Assembly: GCA_023392615.1 (NCBI GenBank)
Contig: JAEVYT010000030.1
Span: forward strand, 372,001-436,000
Origin: Bacillota bacterium
Lineage (GTDB): Bacteria > Bacillota > Clostridia > Lachnospirales > Lachnospiraceae
Length of the DNA: 64,000 nt
Reading direction: 5' to 3'
The notes beneath the pieces were generated by a model. That model saw only the letters and a program-made list of their open reading frames with translations, ran no database searches and had not been told where the DNA came from. A program made the position numbers and the translations under genes. How positions within the stretch are numbered: the first letter of the stretch is position 1; each line of letters begins with the position of its first letter. Below are positions 54,609 through 63,431 of the stretch, piece after piece.

Positions 54609-55898
54609 ATGAATATTATCGTAGCTATTTTAATATTGGGCATTATTGTTATCGTTCATGAATTGGGGCATTTTCTTCTCGCAAAAAAGAACGGGATTAC
54701 TGTGACAGAGTTTTCTGTTGGTATGGGACCTAGGCTTGCCAGCTTTGTAAAAAACGGAACACGGTATTCATTAAAGTTGCTTCCGATCGGTGGCTCTTGT
54801 ATGATGCTTGGAGAGGATGAATCCGTTGAAGATGAGGGTGCATTTCATAAGAAGGGGGTATGGGCAAGATTTTCTGTAATTTTTGCCGGCGCATTCTTTA
54901 ACTTCGTGTTTGCATTTCTTTTATCTCTGATTTTTATCGGTGATTTGGGTGTTGATAAACCCTTTGTTACTGGTATATCCACAGAAAGCACATCACCTAA
55001 GATTGAATTACAAGAGGGAGATCAAATTACAAAAGTAAACGATGCTCCGATTCATTTCTCTGATGATATGAGATATTATTTCTACTTCAATCCGTTATCA
55101 GAAGCTCCGATTAATATAGAGTATATTAGGGATGGAAAAAAGAATGAAACAATGATTAATCCATCCGTAATAGAGAAGTACTATTTAGGTATTAATTATG
55201 ATAATAATGCGAAAGCACCAATTATCACTGCAGTTGATCCTACGTTTCCGTTAGGAAAAGCAGGGATGAAAGCAGGAGATCAAATTGTAAAAATGAATGG
55301 TACTGAAATCAAATCCGGCAAGGGACTGGCTGACTATATCGCAAAGAATCCACTAGCGGATAAACCAATCGATATAACATATCTAAGAGATGGAAAAGAA
55401 GCAAAGGTTACGATAACTCCACAGTATAATAAATCTTACGATTTAGGGTTTGGATTAAATTATGACCGCGCAAAGGTTTCGGCACCGGAGGTAGTAAAAT
55501 ACAGCTTCTATGAGCTTAAGAATAATATCGTGAATACGTTAAAGAGTGTATTGTATCTGGTTACCGGTAAGATTAGTGCCAGAGAGATAGCGGGGCCCGT
55601 TGGAATAGTAAATGTTGTCGGTCAGGTTGTGGATTCATCTAAGACAGAAGGATACCACATTATGATAATGAATTTGATTCGTTTTAGTATATTAATCAGT
55701 GCAAACTTAGGCGTAATGAACCTTCTGCCTTTGCCTGCGCTAGATGGAGGAAGACTGGTATTCTTATTAATCGAGGCAATCCGAAGGAAACCTGTACCAA
55801 AGGAGAAGGAAGCCATGGTTCATATGGTGGGCATGGCGTTATTAATGCTTCTAATGGTATTTGTCATGTTTAATGACATACGTAATATATTTGGTTAA
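54609..55898 (+). CDS. rseP: Site-2 intramembrane metalloprotease RseP/RasP
   Basis: 429 aa. The zinc site HELGH is at residues 17-21 in the first membrane helix, and the second metal motif LDGGRL is in the C-terminal membrane part. Two PDZ domains lie between them (about 115-190 and 195-285, with GKAGMKAGDQIVKMNGTEI). RasP cleaves anti-sigma factors, FtsL and signal peptide remnants in the membrane. Confidence 0.96.
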   Translation: MNIIVAILILGIIVIVHELGHFLLAKKNGITVTEFSVGMGPRLASFVKNGTRYSLKLLPIGGSCMMLGEDESVEDEGAFHKKGVWARFSVIFAGAFFNFVFAFLLSLIFIGDLGVDKPFVTGISTESTSPKIELQEGDQITKVNDAPIHFSDDMRYYFYFNPLSEAPINIEYIRDGKKNETMINPSVIEKYYLGINYDNNAKAPIITAVDPTFPLGKAGMKAGDQIVKMNGTEIKSGKGLADYIAKNPLADKPIDITYLRDGKEAKVTITPQYNKSYDLGFGLNYDRAKVSAPEVVKYSFYELKNNIVNTLKSVLYLVTGKISAREIAGPVGIVNVVGQVVDSSKTEGYHIMIMNLIRFSILISANLGVMNLLPLPALDGGRLVFLLIEAIRRKPVPKEKEAMVHMVGMALLMLLMVFVMFNDIRNIFG

Positions 55899-55915
55899 TA
55901 TAAGGGGATATGGAT

Positions 55916-56968
55916 ATGTATCGAGATAATAATAAGGTTATCCGAATCGGTGATTGCATGATCGGTGGCGGCAATCCGATTCTGATTCAATCGATGACTA
56001 ATACAAAGACGGAAGATGTGAAAGCCACAGTTGAACAGATTCATCGATTGACTGAAGCAGGCTGTGATATTGTAAGATGTACGGTACCAAATCAACAGGC
56101 GGCGGAAGCGTTTTCTGAGATTAAAAAGAATATTACCATTCCTCTCGTGGCGGATATCCACTTTGATTACCGTCTAGCCATTGCTGCGATGGAGCATGGT
56201 GCCGATAAGATTCGTATTAATCCCGGTAATATCGGAGATGAGGAACGTGTGAAGGCGGTTGTCAAGGTAGCAAAGGAAAGAGAGATCCCTATACGCATTG
56301 GTGTAAATAGTGGTTCATTGGAGAAAGACTTAATTGTAAAGTATGGAAAAGTAACTGCTGAAGGACTTGTAGAAAGTGCTTTAGATAAAGTAAAGCGTAT
56401 CGAAGATATGGGATATGATCAGCTTGTTGTAAGCATTAAATCTTCGGATGTTATGATGTGTGTAAAGGCGCACGAATTAATTGCTCCACAGATTAATTAT
56501 CCTCTTCATGTCGGAATTACGGAAGCAGGAACGGTGAATGCAGGAAATATAAAATCAGCCCTTGGTTTGGGAATTATTCTTCACCAGGGAATCGGTGATA
56601 CGATTCGTGTATCCTTAACCGGTGATCCGGTGGAAGAGATTAAGTCAGCGAAGATTATTCTTAAGACGTTAGGATTTCGCCGTGGAGGAGTTGAAGTGGT
56701 ATCCTGTCCTACCTGTGGCAGAACTCAGATTGATTTGATCAATCTAGCAAATCAGGTTGAAACCATGGTAGCGGGTATGAATTTGGATATCAAGGTTGCA
56801 GTTATGGGGTGTGCGGTAAATGGTCCCGGTGAGGCAAGAGAAGCAGATATCGGTATCGCAGGCGGTAAGGGAGAAGGACTTATAATCCGAAAGGGTGAGA
56901 TTATCCGAAAGGTGCCTGAGGAACAGCTGCTAGAGGAACTAAAACAGGAATTACTAAACTGGACATAA
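55916..56968 (+). CDS. ispG: 4-hydroxy-3-methylbut-2-enyl diphosphate synthase
   Basis: 350 aa, the short bacterial form. A TIM-barrel N-terminal domain ([26 protein letters not shown]) and a C-terminal [4Fe-4S] domain with cysteines in [11 protein letters not shown] and [10 protein letters not shown]. It performs the reductive ring opening of MEcPP in the MEP pathway. The ATG at 55916 has AAGGGG 8 nt upstream; the ATG at 55910 is too close. It takes the place proS has in Bacillus between rseP and polC. Confidence 0.97.
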   Translation: MYRDNNKVIRIGDCMIGGGNPILIQSMTNTKTEDVKATVEQIHRLTEAGCDIVRCTVPNQQAAEAFSEIKKNITIPLVADIHFDYRLAIAAMEHGADKIRINPGNIGDEERVKAVVKVAKEREIPIRIGVNSGSLEKDLIVKYGKVTAEGLVESALDKVKRIEDMGYDQLVVSIKSSDVMMCVKAHELIAPQINYPLHVGITEAGTVNAGNIKSALGLGIILHQGIGDTIRVSLTGDPVEEIKSAKIILKTLGFRRGGVEVVSCPTCGRTQIDLINLANQVETMVAGMNLDIKVAVMGCAVNGPGEAREADIGIAGGKGEGLIIRKGEIIRKVPEEQLLEELKQELLNWT

Positions 56969-56978
56969 TGAATAAATT

Positions 56979-57024
56979 ACGATGTTAGCTTCGCATGATA
57001 AGGGAAGCTAACATCGTTTCGTTT
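56979..57024 (+). terminator. Rho-independent terminator after ispG
   Basis: ACGATGTTAGCTTC (56979-56992) pairs perfectly over 14 bp with 57004-57017, followed by TTTCGTTT. It ends the pyrH-ispG run. Confidence 0.88.
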
Positions 57025-57097
57025 ATTGCTTTATAAGAGGGGTTGGCTCATACCATCAAAAAGTATTGGAGAAATCATATAAAAAATGATAATATTC

Positions 57098-57106
57098 TGT
57101 TATAAT
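57098..57106 (+). promoter_or_regulatory. Extended -10 promoter of polC
   Basis: TGTTATAAT (TGn plus perfect TATAAT at 57101-57106) without a recognisable -35. It lies about 46 nt before the polC ATG and after the ispG terminator. Confidence 0.6.
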
Positions 57107-57152
57107 ATCAATAACAACACAACATTTGACAGTCGGTAAAAGGAGAAATATT

Positions 57153-60100
57153 ATGCTGTTTTTTGAAGCGTTTGATCAGTTGAATGCCGATCAGGACTTG
57201 AAGAATCTATATGGAGAAGCAGAGGTAATTAAGGTACAGGCATCTAAGGTGTCACCGAATTTATATATCTGCATGAGAAGTCCGCGTCTGTTAACCAGAG
57301 CAAATATTAGAAAAATGGAAGAACTGATGAATCGTCAGCTCTTTGTACATACAGGAAACAAAGCAATTCTAAAACCACAATATCTTTTATCCGCACAGTA
57401 TACTCTGGATAAGCTGTATCCAATCTACCGGGACAGTATCCTAGAGGAGTTAAAAGAACAAAGTGTGGTTACTCATCATATCTTTAAGGATGCACAGATT
57501 GAAATCCAGGATATGACGATGACGATACGTGTGACAGATAGTTATGTGGTTAGTCAAAAGATGACAAAGCTTAAGGATTTTTTGGAAACGATGTTCCAAG
57601 AGCGGTTTGATTATACAGTTCGTGTAGAACTTGATTTTGTCGAACCGAAGGAAGAACAGGATGATCACAAGCAGGAATACCGTAAACAAATGCTTCAAAT
57701 GGCAGACAAAGAGGCAATTCTGGAAGGATATGAGATAGGTAATTCAGGCGATTCGGTGAATGCTATGGGTGCGATTACGAATGATTCTGTGAATGCCGGA
57801 ACAGGAAATTCAGGGAATCAGGCTACAAAGCAATCAATAGAGAATACAGGAAAAACGCCGGTAAAGACAGAGAATTCTCCAAAAACATCTGCACCTGCGT
57901 CTAAGTCATCAAATGGGAAAAGTGCATACGAAAAAGGAAAGGGAAGCTATCGTAAGCTTCCAGCCGATCCGTCCGTGGTTTACGGAAGGAATTTTGATGG
58001 TAGTTCCATGCCAATCTGCGATATCAATGCCGAAATTGGTGAGGTGGTTATCCGCGGAAAGCTAATTAAGCCGGAGAGTAGATCCATTGGCAATGAGAAG
58101 AGCATTATTATGTTCATCCTTACGGATTTTACTGATTCAATCAAAGTTAAGCTATATGCTAAGACTATAGAAGTAGATGAAATCAATGCGGTATTAAAAC
58201 CGGGTGGCTTCTTTGTGCTTAAGGGAATTGCACAAATGGATAACTATGAGCGTGATATTACGATTGGCTCAGTGGTAGGCATCAAGACGATTCAGGATTT
58301 TACTTCTTCCAGGATGGATCATGCCCCATTAAAGCGAGTGGAGCTTCATGCACATACTATGATGAGTGATATGGATTCTGTTGTGGATGTGAAGTCATTA
58401 ATCAAACGAGCATTTCAATGGGGACATAAGGCAGTGGCAATCACTGACCATGGTGTAGTTCAGTCCTTTCCGGAAGCAAATCATACGTTGAATCCTAAGG
58501 CTTATAAGGATGAAGCAGAACAACAAAGAGCGAAGGATTTTAAGATAATCTATGGAATGGAAGCTTATCTGGTAGATGATATTCAGGAGGTAGTGGCAAA
58601 TCCAAAGGAGCAACGTCTTGATGAGTCAACCGTTGTATTTGATATAGAGACCACTGGCTTTAGTAAGAATAAAGACCGCATTATTGAAATCGGAGCAGTA
58701 AAAGTGATGAATGGGGAAGTGGTGGATCATTTTTCAACCTTTATCAACCCGGAAGTTCCAATTCCTTATGAAATCGAGCAGTTAACATCCATAAATGATG
58801 ATATGGTAATCAATGCTCCTAAGATCGAAGAGATGTTACCAAAGTTTTTGGAGTTTTGTGAAGGCTGTGTATTGGTAGCTCACAATGCTTCCTTTGATAT
58901 CGGTTTTATTGAGACAAACGCGGATCGTCAAGGAATTGCTACCGATTTTACTGTAGTTGATACGGTGGGATTATCCAGAATCCTACTTCCGGATTTAAAT
59001 CGATATAAATTAAATATTGTGGCGAAAGCGCTTGGGGTATCCCTTGAAAATCATCATAGAGCTGTGGATGATGCGGGTGCAACAGCTGAAATATATCTTA
59101 AGCTATGTACGAAATTAAAGGATAGAGAGATCAATCTAGTAAAGGAGATTGATATGTTAGGTAAGCTGTCAGTTGAGGCAATTCGAAAATTACCGGCATA
59201 CCATGCGATTTTACTGGCTCAGAATGATATTGGACGAGTAAATCTATATAAGATGGTATCACTGTCCCATATCGAATATTATAATAAACGTCCTAAGGTT
59301 CCGAAAAGTCTTTTGACGGAATGTCGGGAAGGCATTATAGTCGGCTCTGCCTGTGAGGCAGGAGAGGTATTCCGCGCAGTGTTAAAGAACCAATCCCACG
59401 ATAAAATTGCAAAGCTGGTGAACTTCTATGATTATTTGGAGATTCAACCGATTGGGAACAATGAATTCTTAATTCGCAGCGATCGAAGCGATGAAAAGGA
59501 TATTACAACGAATGATGACTTAAGAGAATTGAATAAAAAGATTGTAGCACTGGGTGAGGAGTATCATAAGCCGGTTGTGGCTACCTGTGATGTACATTTT
59601 ATGGAGCCGGAGGATGAGCTTTATCGTAGAATAATCATGGCAGGAAAGGGTTTTAAAGATGCGGATAATCAGCCGCCCCTTTATCTACGAACTACGGAGG
59701 AGATGCTAGAAGAATTCTCCTACCTTGGGAAAACGAAAGCGGAAGAAGTGGTAATCACTAATACGAATCTGATCGCTGATATGATAGAGAAGATATCCCC
59801 GGTACGACCGGACAAATGTCCACCGGTGCTTGAAAACTCTGAAGAAAACTTAAGAAACATCTGTTATGATAAAGCGCATTCCATGTATGGTAATCCATTG
59901 CCAAAGCCTGTGGAAGCAAGATTGGAGCATGAGCTAAAATCCATTATTAATAATGGTTTCGCCGTAATGTATATCATCGCCCAGAAGCTTGTGTGGAAGT
60001 CTAATGAGGACGGATATCTGGTAGGATCGCGTGGTTCGGTAGGTTCGTCCTTTGTAGCTACGATGGCAGGTATTACGGAGGTTAATCCGTTGGCTCCGCA

Positions 60101-61712
60101 TTATTTTTGCTCCAATTGTTTTTTCTCTGATTTTGAATCAGAGGAGGTAAAGAAGTTTGGTGGTAGCTCCGGTTGTGATATGCCGGATCGAATTTGTCCA
60201 AATTGCGGTCAGCCACTGAGTAAGGACGGACATGATATCCCATTTGAAACCTTCCTTGGATTCTATGGAGATAAGGAACCCGATATCGATCTTAACTTCT
60301 CCGGTGAATATCAGAGTAAGGCGCATGATTATACGGAGGTACTCTTTGGGAAAGGACATACCTTTCGAGCGGGTACGATTGGTACGCTAGCAGAAAAAAC
60401 AGCCTTCGGTTATGTGAAAAATTATTTTGAAGAACATGGAGAGCATAAGCGGAATTGTGAGATAGAGCGTATCGTTGGAGGGTTAGTAGGAGTCCGAAGA
60501 ACGACCGGTCAGCATCCGGGTGGCATCGTTGTTATGCCACACGGGGAGAATATCTACTCTTTTACCCCGGTGCAACGTCCAGCAAACGATATGACAACCA
60601 AGACTATTACTACACATTTTGATTACCACTCCATTGATCATAACTTATTAAAACTTGATATTCTCGGGCACGACGACCCGACAATGATTCGAATGCTAGA
60701 GGACATAACTGGGCTGAACGCTCAGGAAATTCGACTAGATGATGAAAAGGTTTTGAGTCTATTCCGAGATTTATCGGCGTTAGGAATCACGCCCAAGGAT
60801 CTGGATGGTTGTGAGCTTGGATGCTTAGGTATTCCTGAGTTTGGTACGGACTTCGTTATGCAGATGGTTAAGGATACGAAACCAAAATCCTTCTCCGATC
60901 TGGTACGAATCTCAGGTCTATCCCATGGTACCGACGTATGGCTAAATAATGCGCAAACTTTAATTCAGAGTAATAAATGTACACTGACCACTGCAATCTG
61001 TACCCGTGATGATATTATGATCTATCTAATTGCGACAGGAGTAGAACCGGGTCAGGCGTTCAAAATCATGGAGAGTGTTCGTAAGGGTAAAGGACTTACC
61101 CCTGAGATGGAGTCAGCAATGGTCGACGCAGGTGTACCTGATTGGTACATATGGTCTTGTAAGCAGATTAAATATATGTTTCCGAAAGCACATGCTGCGG
61201 CTTACGTTATGATGGCATTTCGAATTGCATTCTTTAAGGTTTACCATCCGCTTGCATACTATGCAGCTTATTTTAGTATTCGTGCATCGGCCTTTAATTA
61301 TGAATTAATGTGCCTAGGAAAGGAACGTCTAGAGCAACATATTGCAGACTACAAGAGAAGAAGTAATACGTTAACGAAGAAGGAGCAGGATACTTTTAAG
61401 GATATGCGTATTGTTCAGGAGATGTATGCAAGAGGATTTACCTTCCTTCCGATTGATATTTATACTGCCAAGGCTCATACATTTCAGATTATTGATGGTA
61501 AATTGATGCCGGCACTGAGTACAATCGATGGACTAGGAGATAAGGCAGCAGACGGTGTTGTAGAAGCCTCAAAGCAGGGCAAGTTCCTGTCAAGAGATGA
61601 TTTTAGAGTTCGCTGTAAAGTCAGCTCAACGGTAGTTGATACCATGGCTAATATGGGTTTATTCGGCGATTTACCGATCTCAAACCAGATGTCCCTTATG
61701 GACTTCTTATAG
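57153..61712 (+). CDS. polC: DNA polymerase III alpha subunit, Gram-positive PolC type
   Basis: 1519 aa. The replicative polymerase with built-in proofreading. In order: an N-terminal domain, a low-complexity Ser/Asn/Gly/Lys linker (about residues 195-265) and an OB fold (about 290-370). Next are a PHP domain (VELHAHTMMSDMDSV, near 395) interrupted by a DnaQ-like 3'-5' exonuclease (FDIETTGFSKNKDRIIEIG near 495; HRAVDDAGAT). The palm has PDIDLNF near 1044, with zinc-binding CPNCG upstream (RICPNCGQPLS), and a C-terminal HhH region follows. The ATG at 57153 lies behind AAAAGGAG; the earlier frame start at 57126 is not used. It has its own promoter. Confidence 0.98.
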   Translation: MLFFEAFDQLNADQDLKNLYGEAEVIKVQASKVSPNLYICMRSPRLLTRANIRKMEELMNRQLFVHTGNKAILKPQYLLSAQYTLDKLYPIYRDSILEELKEQSVVTHHIFKDAQIEIQDMTMTIRVTDSYVVSQKMTKLKDFLETMFQERFDYTVRVELDFVEPKEEQDDHKQEYRKQMLQMADKEAILEGYEIGNSGDSVNAMGAITNDSVNAGTGNSGNQATKQSIENTGKTPVKTENSPKTSAPASKSSNGKSAYEKGKGSYRKLPADPSVVYGRNFDGSSMPICDINAEIGEVVIRGKLIKPESRSIGNEKSIIMFILTDFTDSIKVKLYAKTIEVDEINAVLKPGGFFVLKGIAQMDNYERDITIGSVVGIKTIQDFTSSRMDHAPLKRVELHAHTMMSDMDSVVDVKSLIKRAFQWGHKAVAITDHGVVQSFPEANHTLNPKAYKDEAEQQRAKDFKIIYGMEAYLVDDIQEVVANPKEQRLDESTVVFDIETTGFSKNKDRIIEIGAVKVMNGEVVDHFSTFINPEVPIPYEIEQLTSINDDMVINAPKIEEMLPKFLEFCEGCVLVAHNASFDIGFIETNADRQGIATDFTVVDTVGLSRILLPDLNRYKLNIVAKALGVSLENHHRAVDDAGATAEIYLKLCTKLKDREINLVKEIDMLGKLSVEAIRKLPAYHAILLAQNDIGRVNLYKMVSLSHIEYYNKRPKVPKSLLTECREGIIVGSACEAGEVFRAVLKNQSHDKIAKLVNFYDYLEIQPIGNNEFLIRSDRSDEKDITTNDDLRELNKKIVALGEEYHKPVVATCDVHFMEPEDELYRRIIMAGKGFKDADNQPPLYLRTTEEMLEEFSYLGKTKAEEVVITNTNLIADMIEKISPVRPDKCPPVLENSEENLRNICYDKAHSMYGNPLPKPVEARLEHELKSIINNGFAVMYIIAQKLVWKSNEDGYLVGSRGSVGSSFVATMAGITEVNPLAPHYFCSNCFFSDFESEEVKKFGGSSGCDMPDRICPNCGQPLSKDGHDIPFETFLGFYGDKEPDIDLNFSGEYQSKAHDYTEVLFGKGHTFRAGTIGTLAEKTAFGYVKNYFEEHGEHKRNCEIERIVGGLVGVRRTTGQHPGGIVVMPHGENIYSFTPVQRPANDMTTKTITTHFDYHSIDHNLLKLDILGHDDPTMIRMLEDITGLNAQEIRLDDEKVLSLFRDLSALGITPKDLDGCELGCLGIPEFGTDFVMQMVKDTKPKSFSDLVRISGLSHGTDVWLNNAQTLIQSNKCTLTTAICTRDDIMIYLIATGVEPGQAFKIMESVRKGKGLTPEMESAMVDAGVPDWYIWSCKQIKYMFPKAHAAAYVMMAFRIAFFKVYHPLAYYAAYFSIRASAFNYELMCLGKERLEQHIADYKRRSNTLTKKEQDTFKDMRIVQEMYARGFTFLPIDIYTAKAHTFQIIDGKLMPALSTIDGLGDKAADGVVEASKQGKFLSRDDFRVRCKVSSTVVDTMANMGLFGDLPISNQMSLMDFL

Positions 61713-61732
61713 GAAGGTGGTATGGATATAAC

Positions 61733-62326
61733 ATGATGGATTATAACATAATTCATAGCAAGAAAAAGGCAGTTATAATTCTTCATGAAATCTATGGCAT
61801 CAACCATTTTGTCAAACGTGTATGTGATAGTTATGAGGGGTTCGGATATGATGTGTATTGTCCTAATTTAATTTATCGTGAGAATCCATATGAATACTCA
61901 GAGAATGAAATGGCTTATCAGTATTTTAATGATATTAAGGGATTTGAGCAGTATCGGTTGGTGAATCAATTGATAGAACAGATTAGGCCAAAGTATGATG
62001 AGGTTATATTAATTGGATTTAGTGCGGGGGCAACGATCGCTTGGAGTTGCTCTGAAAATCCTATGTGCGATAAGGTGATTGGATATTATGGCTCCCGTAT
62101 CAGAGATTATGCGGATGTAAAACCTACATGCCCTGTACTTTTGATTTTTGCATGCGAAGATAGCTTTGATGTAGTGAAGGTAGCAGAAGACCTTAATGCT
62201 CGTAAGAATGTAGCGGTACATATCTTGGCAGGTAAGCATGGGTTTATGGATTCGGATTCAGTGAATTATAATGTGGAAACGAGTAAAATTAGTAATAAGA
62301 TTACGAATGAGTTTTTAAATATTTAA
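61733..62326 (+). CDS. Alpha/beta hydrolase, dienelactone hydrolase-like
   Basis: 197 aa. The nucleophile elbow GFSAGATIAWS and the C-terminal histidine in AGKHGFMDSDS indicate an alpha/beta hydrolase. The start KKAVIILHEIYGINHFVK matches the dienelactone hydrolase family, and an Asp/Glu in LLIFACEDSFD may complete the triad. Unlike classical dienelactone hydrolases the nucleophile is Ser rather than Cys, so the substrate is open. It starts 20 nt after polC (GGAAGGTGG, spacing long) and may be cotranscribed with it. Confidence 0.85.
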   Translation: MMDYNIIHSKKKAVIILHEIYGINHFVKRVCDSYEGFGYDVYCPNLIYRENPYEYSENEMAYQYFNDIKGFEQYRLVNQLIEQIRPKYDEVILIGFSAGATIAWSCSENPMCDKVIGYYGSRIRDYADVKPTCPVLLIFACEDSFDVVKVAEDLNARKNVAVHILAGKHGFMDSDSVNYNVETSKISNKITNEFLNI

Positions 62327-62382
62327 ATAAAAAGAGTCGTGTTGTATATGAGGTCAATTAAGGGATTTTAACATCTATCTAT

Positions 62383-62415
62383 AAAAAGGGGTGAATATAA
62401 TATTCGCCTCTTTTT
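62383..62415. terminator. Bidirectional terminator between the hydrolase and the PH-like gene
   Basis: AAAAAGGGGTGAATA (62383-62397) pairs with TATTCGCCTCTTTTT (62401-62415) with two wobbles. A-tract and T-tract flank the stem, so it can stop transcripts from the hydrolase (+) and from the PH-like gene (-). Confidence 0.85.
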
Positions 62416-62541
62416 GTTATTATGAGTATAAAGATATCACATCTTAGTAAAATTACAGATAGAGTACTAGTCATTATGAAATCACGTATGGAGTACTTGT
62501 AATCATGAAAGCAATGATTAAGCCGATATAGTGAAACGTAA

Positions 62542-62967
62542 TTAATTCTGTAGGTATTTCAATAAGTTATTGTATAAATTATTTGTTTTATTTTTATCTG
62601 TATAATTTATTATAACATAGTTATCCTTTGTTTTTAGATATAGATAAGGGCCATTGTTTGTGAGAACATACAATTTGCAATTCCCGAGACCGGTTACATC
62701 AAAGAAACCTTTTTTAACGTGACCCCAATCGGCACCGTTTGTTTTAGATATTACTTTTGGGAGAGTATTTTTAAGTTCAATCATTGTAATATCATTGTAA
62801 GAATAGGTAGCACCGTATAGTCCCTTCACCTCAAAGGATTGATCATTTAGTATAATCTCAGTTTCTTTGTTAATCATTAGGTATAGAACGAGAACGAATA
62901 TTGTACTGCACAATAGAACTACTGCGCTGATGATATAACTGAATTTATTGATTTTTTTCTTACTCAT
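62542..62967 (-). CDS. Membrane protein with PH-like (bPH) domain
   Basis: 141 aa on the minus strand. A Lys-rich start (MSKKKINKFSYI), one membrane helix (about residues 12-33) and an extramembrane beta-rich domain (about 40-135). The domain resembles bacterial PH domains, with TYSYNDITMIELKNTLPKV, GLGNCKLYVLTNNGPYLYLKT and a closing helix TNNLYNNLLKYLQN. The start at 62967 follows AAAGG at about 10 nt; two upstream in-frame ATGs (62982, 63000) are possible. Function unknown. It is the first gene of the window on the minus strand. Confidence 0.75.
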   Translation of the reverse strand: MSKKKINKFSYIISAVVLLCSTIFVLVLYLMINKETEIILNDQSFEVKGLYGATYSYNDITMIELKNTLPKVISKTNGADWGHVKKGFFDVTGLGNCKLYVLTNNGPYLYLKTKDNYVIINYTDKNKTNNLYNNLLKYLQN

Positions 62968-63170
62968 ATGAACAACGCCTTTCATAAAAAATTGATACAA
63001 TTATTCTAATATAGTAGCGTAAGACAATTGTTTTACTTTCTTATACTTTCTTATCTATGAATATATCAGGTAATATGTGGAAATACAATGCAAAAACCAT
63101 TAAAAAATCATTGGAAATTGGCAAAGTGTGTCAATTGATTAAAAAATTTAAAAAATTATAAAAAAAGTGC

Positions 63171-63199
63171 TTGCTTTTTTATTCTCCATAGTGTAATAT
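63171..63199 (+). promoter_or_regulatory. Promoter of tRNA-Glu
   Basis: TTGCTT (63171-63176), a 17-bp spacer and TAATAT (63194-63199), 16 nt before the tRNA 5' end. Confidence 0.65.
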
Positions 63200-63214
63200 A
63201 AATATTGTTCTTAA

Positions 63215-63286
63215 GGCTCGTTGGTCAAGGGGTTAAGACGCCGCCCTCTCACGGCGGAAACAGGGGTTCGATTCCCCTACGAGCTG
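63215..63286 (+). tRNA. tRNA-Glu (anticodon CTC)
   Basis: 72 nt without encoded CCA. Acceptor GGCTCGT pairs with ACGAGCT (G1-U72 wobble). The D arm, an anticodon stem CCGCC/GGCGG with loop CTCTCAC (anticodon CTC, reads GAG), and the T arm AGGGG-TTCGATT-CCCCT are all complete. The body closely resembles other bacterial tRNA-Glu. It stands alone, with its own promoter and terminator. Confidence 0.95.
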
Positions 63287-63303
63287 CTAATATAAAATCG
63301 AGT

Positions 63304-63357
63304 AAACAAGCCACTTTCAAGAGATTTGATCTTTGTTGAAAGTGGCTTGTTTTTTTG
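63304..63357. terminator. Terminator after tRNA-Glu
   Basis: A 17-bp perfect stem (63304-63320 with 63336-63352), with a small inner stem, runs into a T-run to 63357. It serves the tRNA on the + strand and may also stop the minus-strand gene that ends at 63432. Confidence 0.9.
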
Positions 63358-63431
63358 TTTTTCTAAGTTTTTTTCTAAGTTTTTATAATTTTTATATGAT
63401 AACTTGTTATAATACTTATCCGTGCTTCTTC

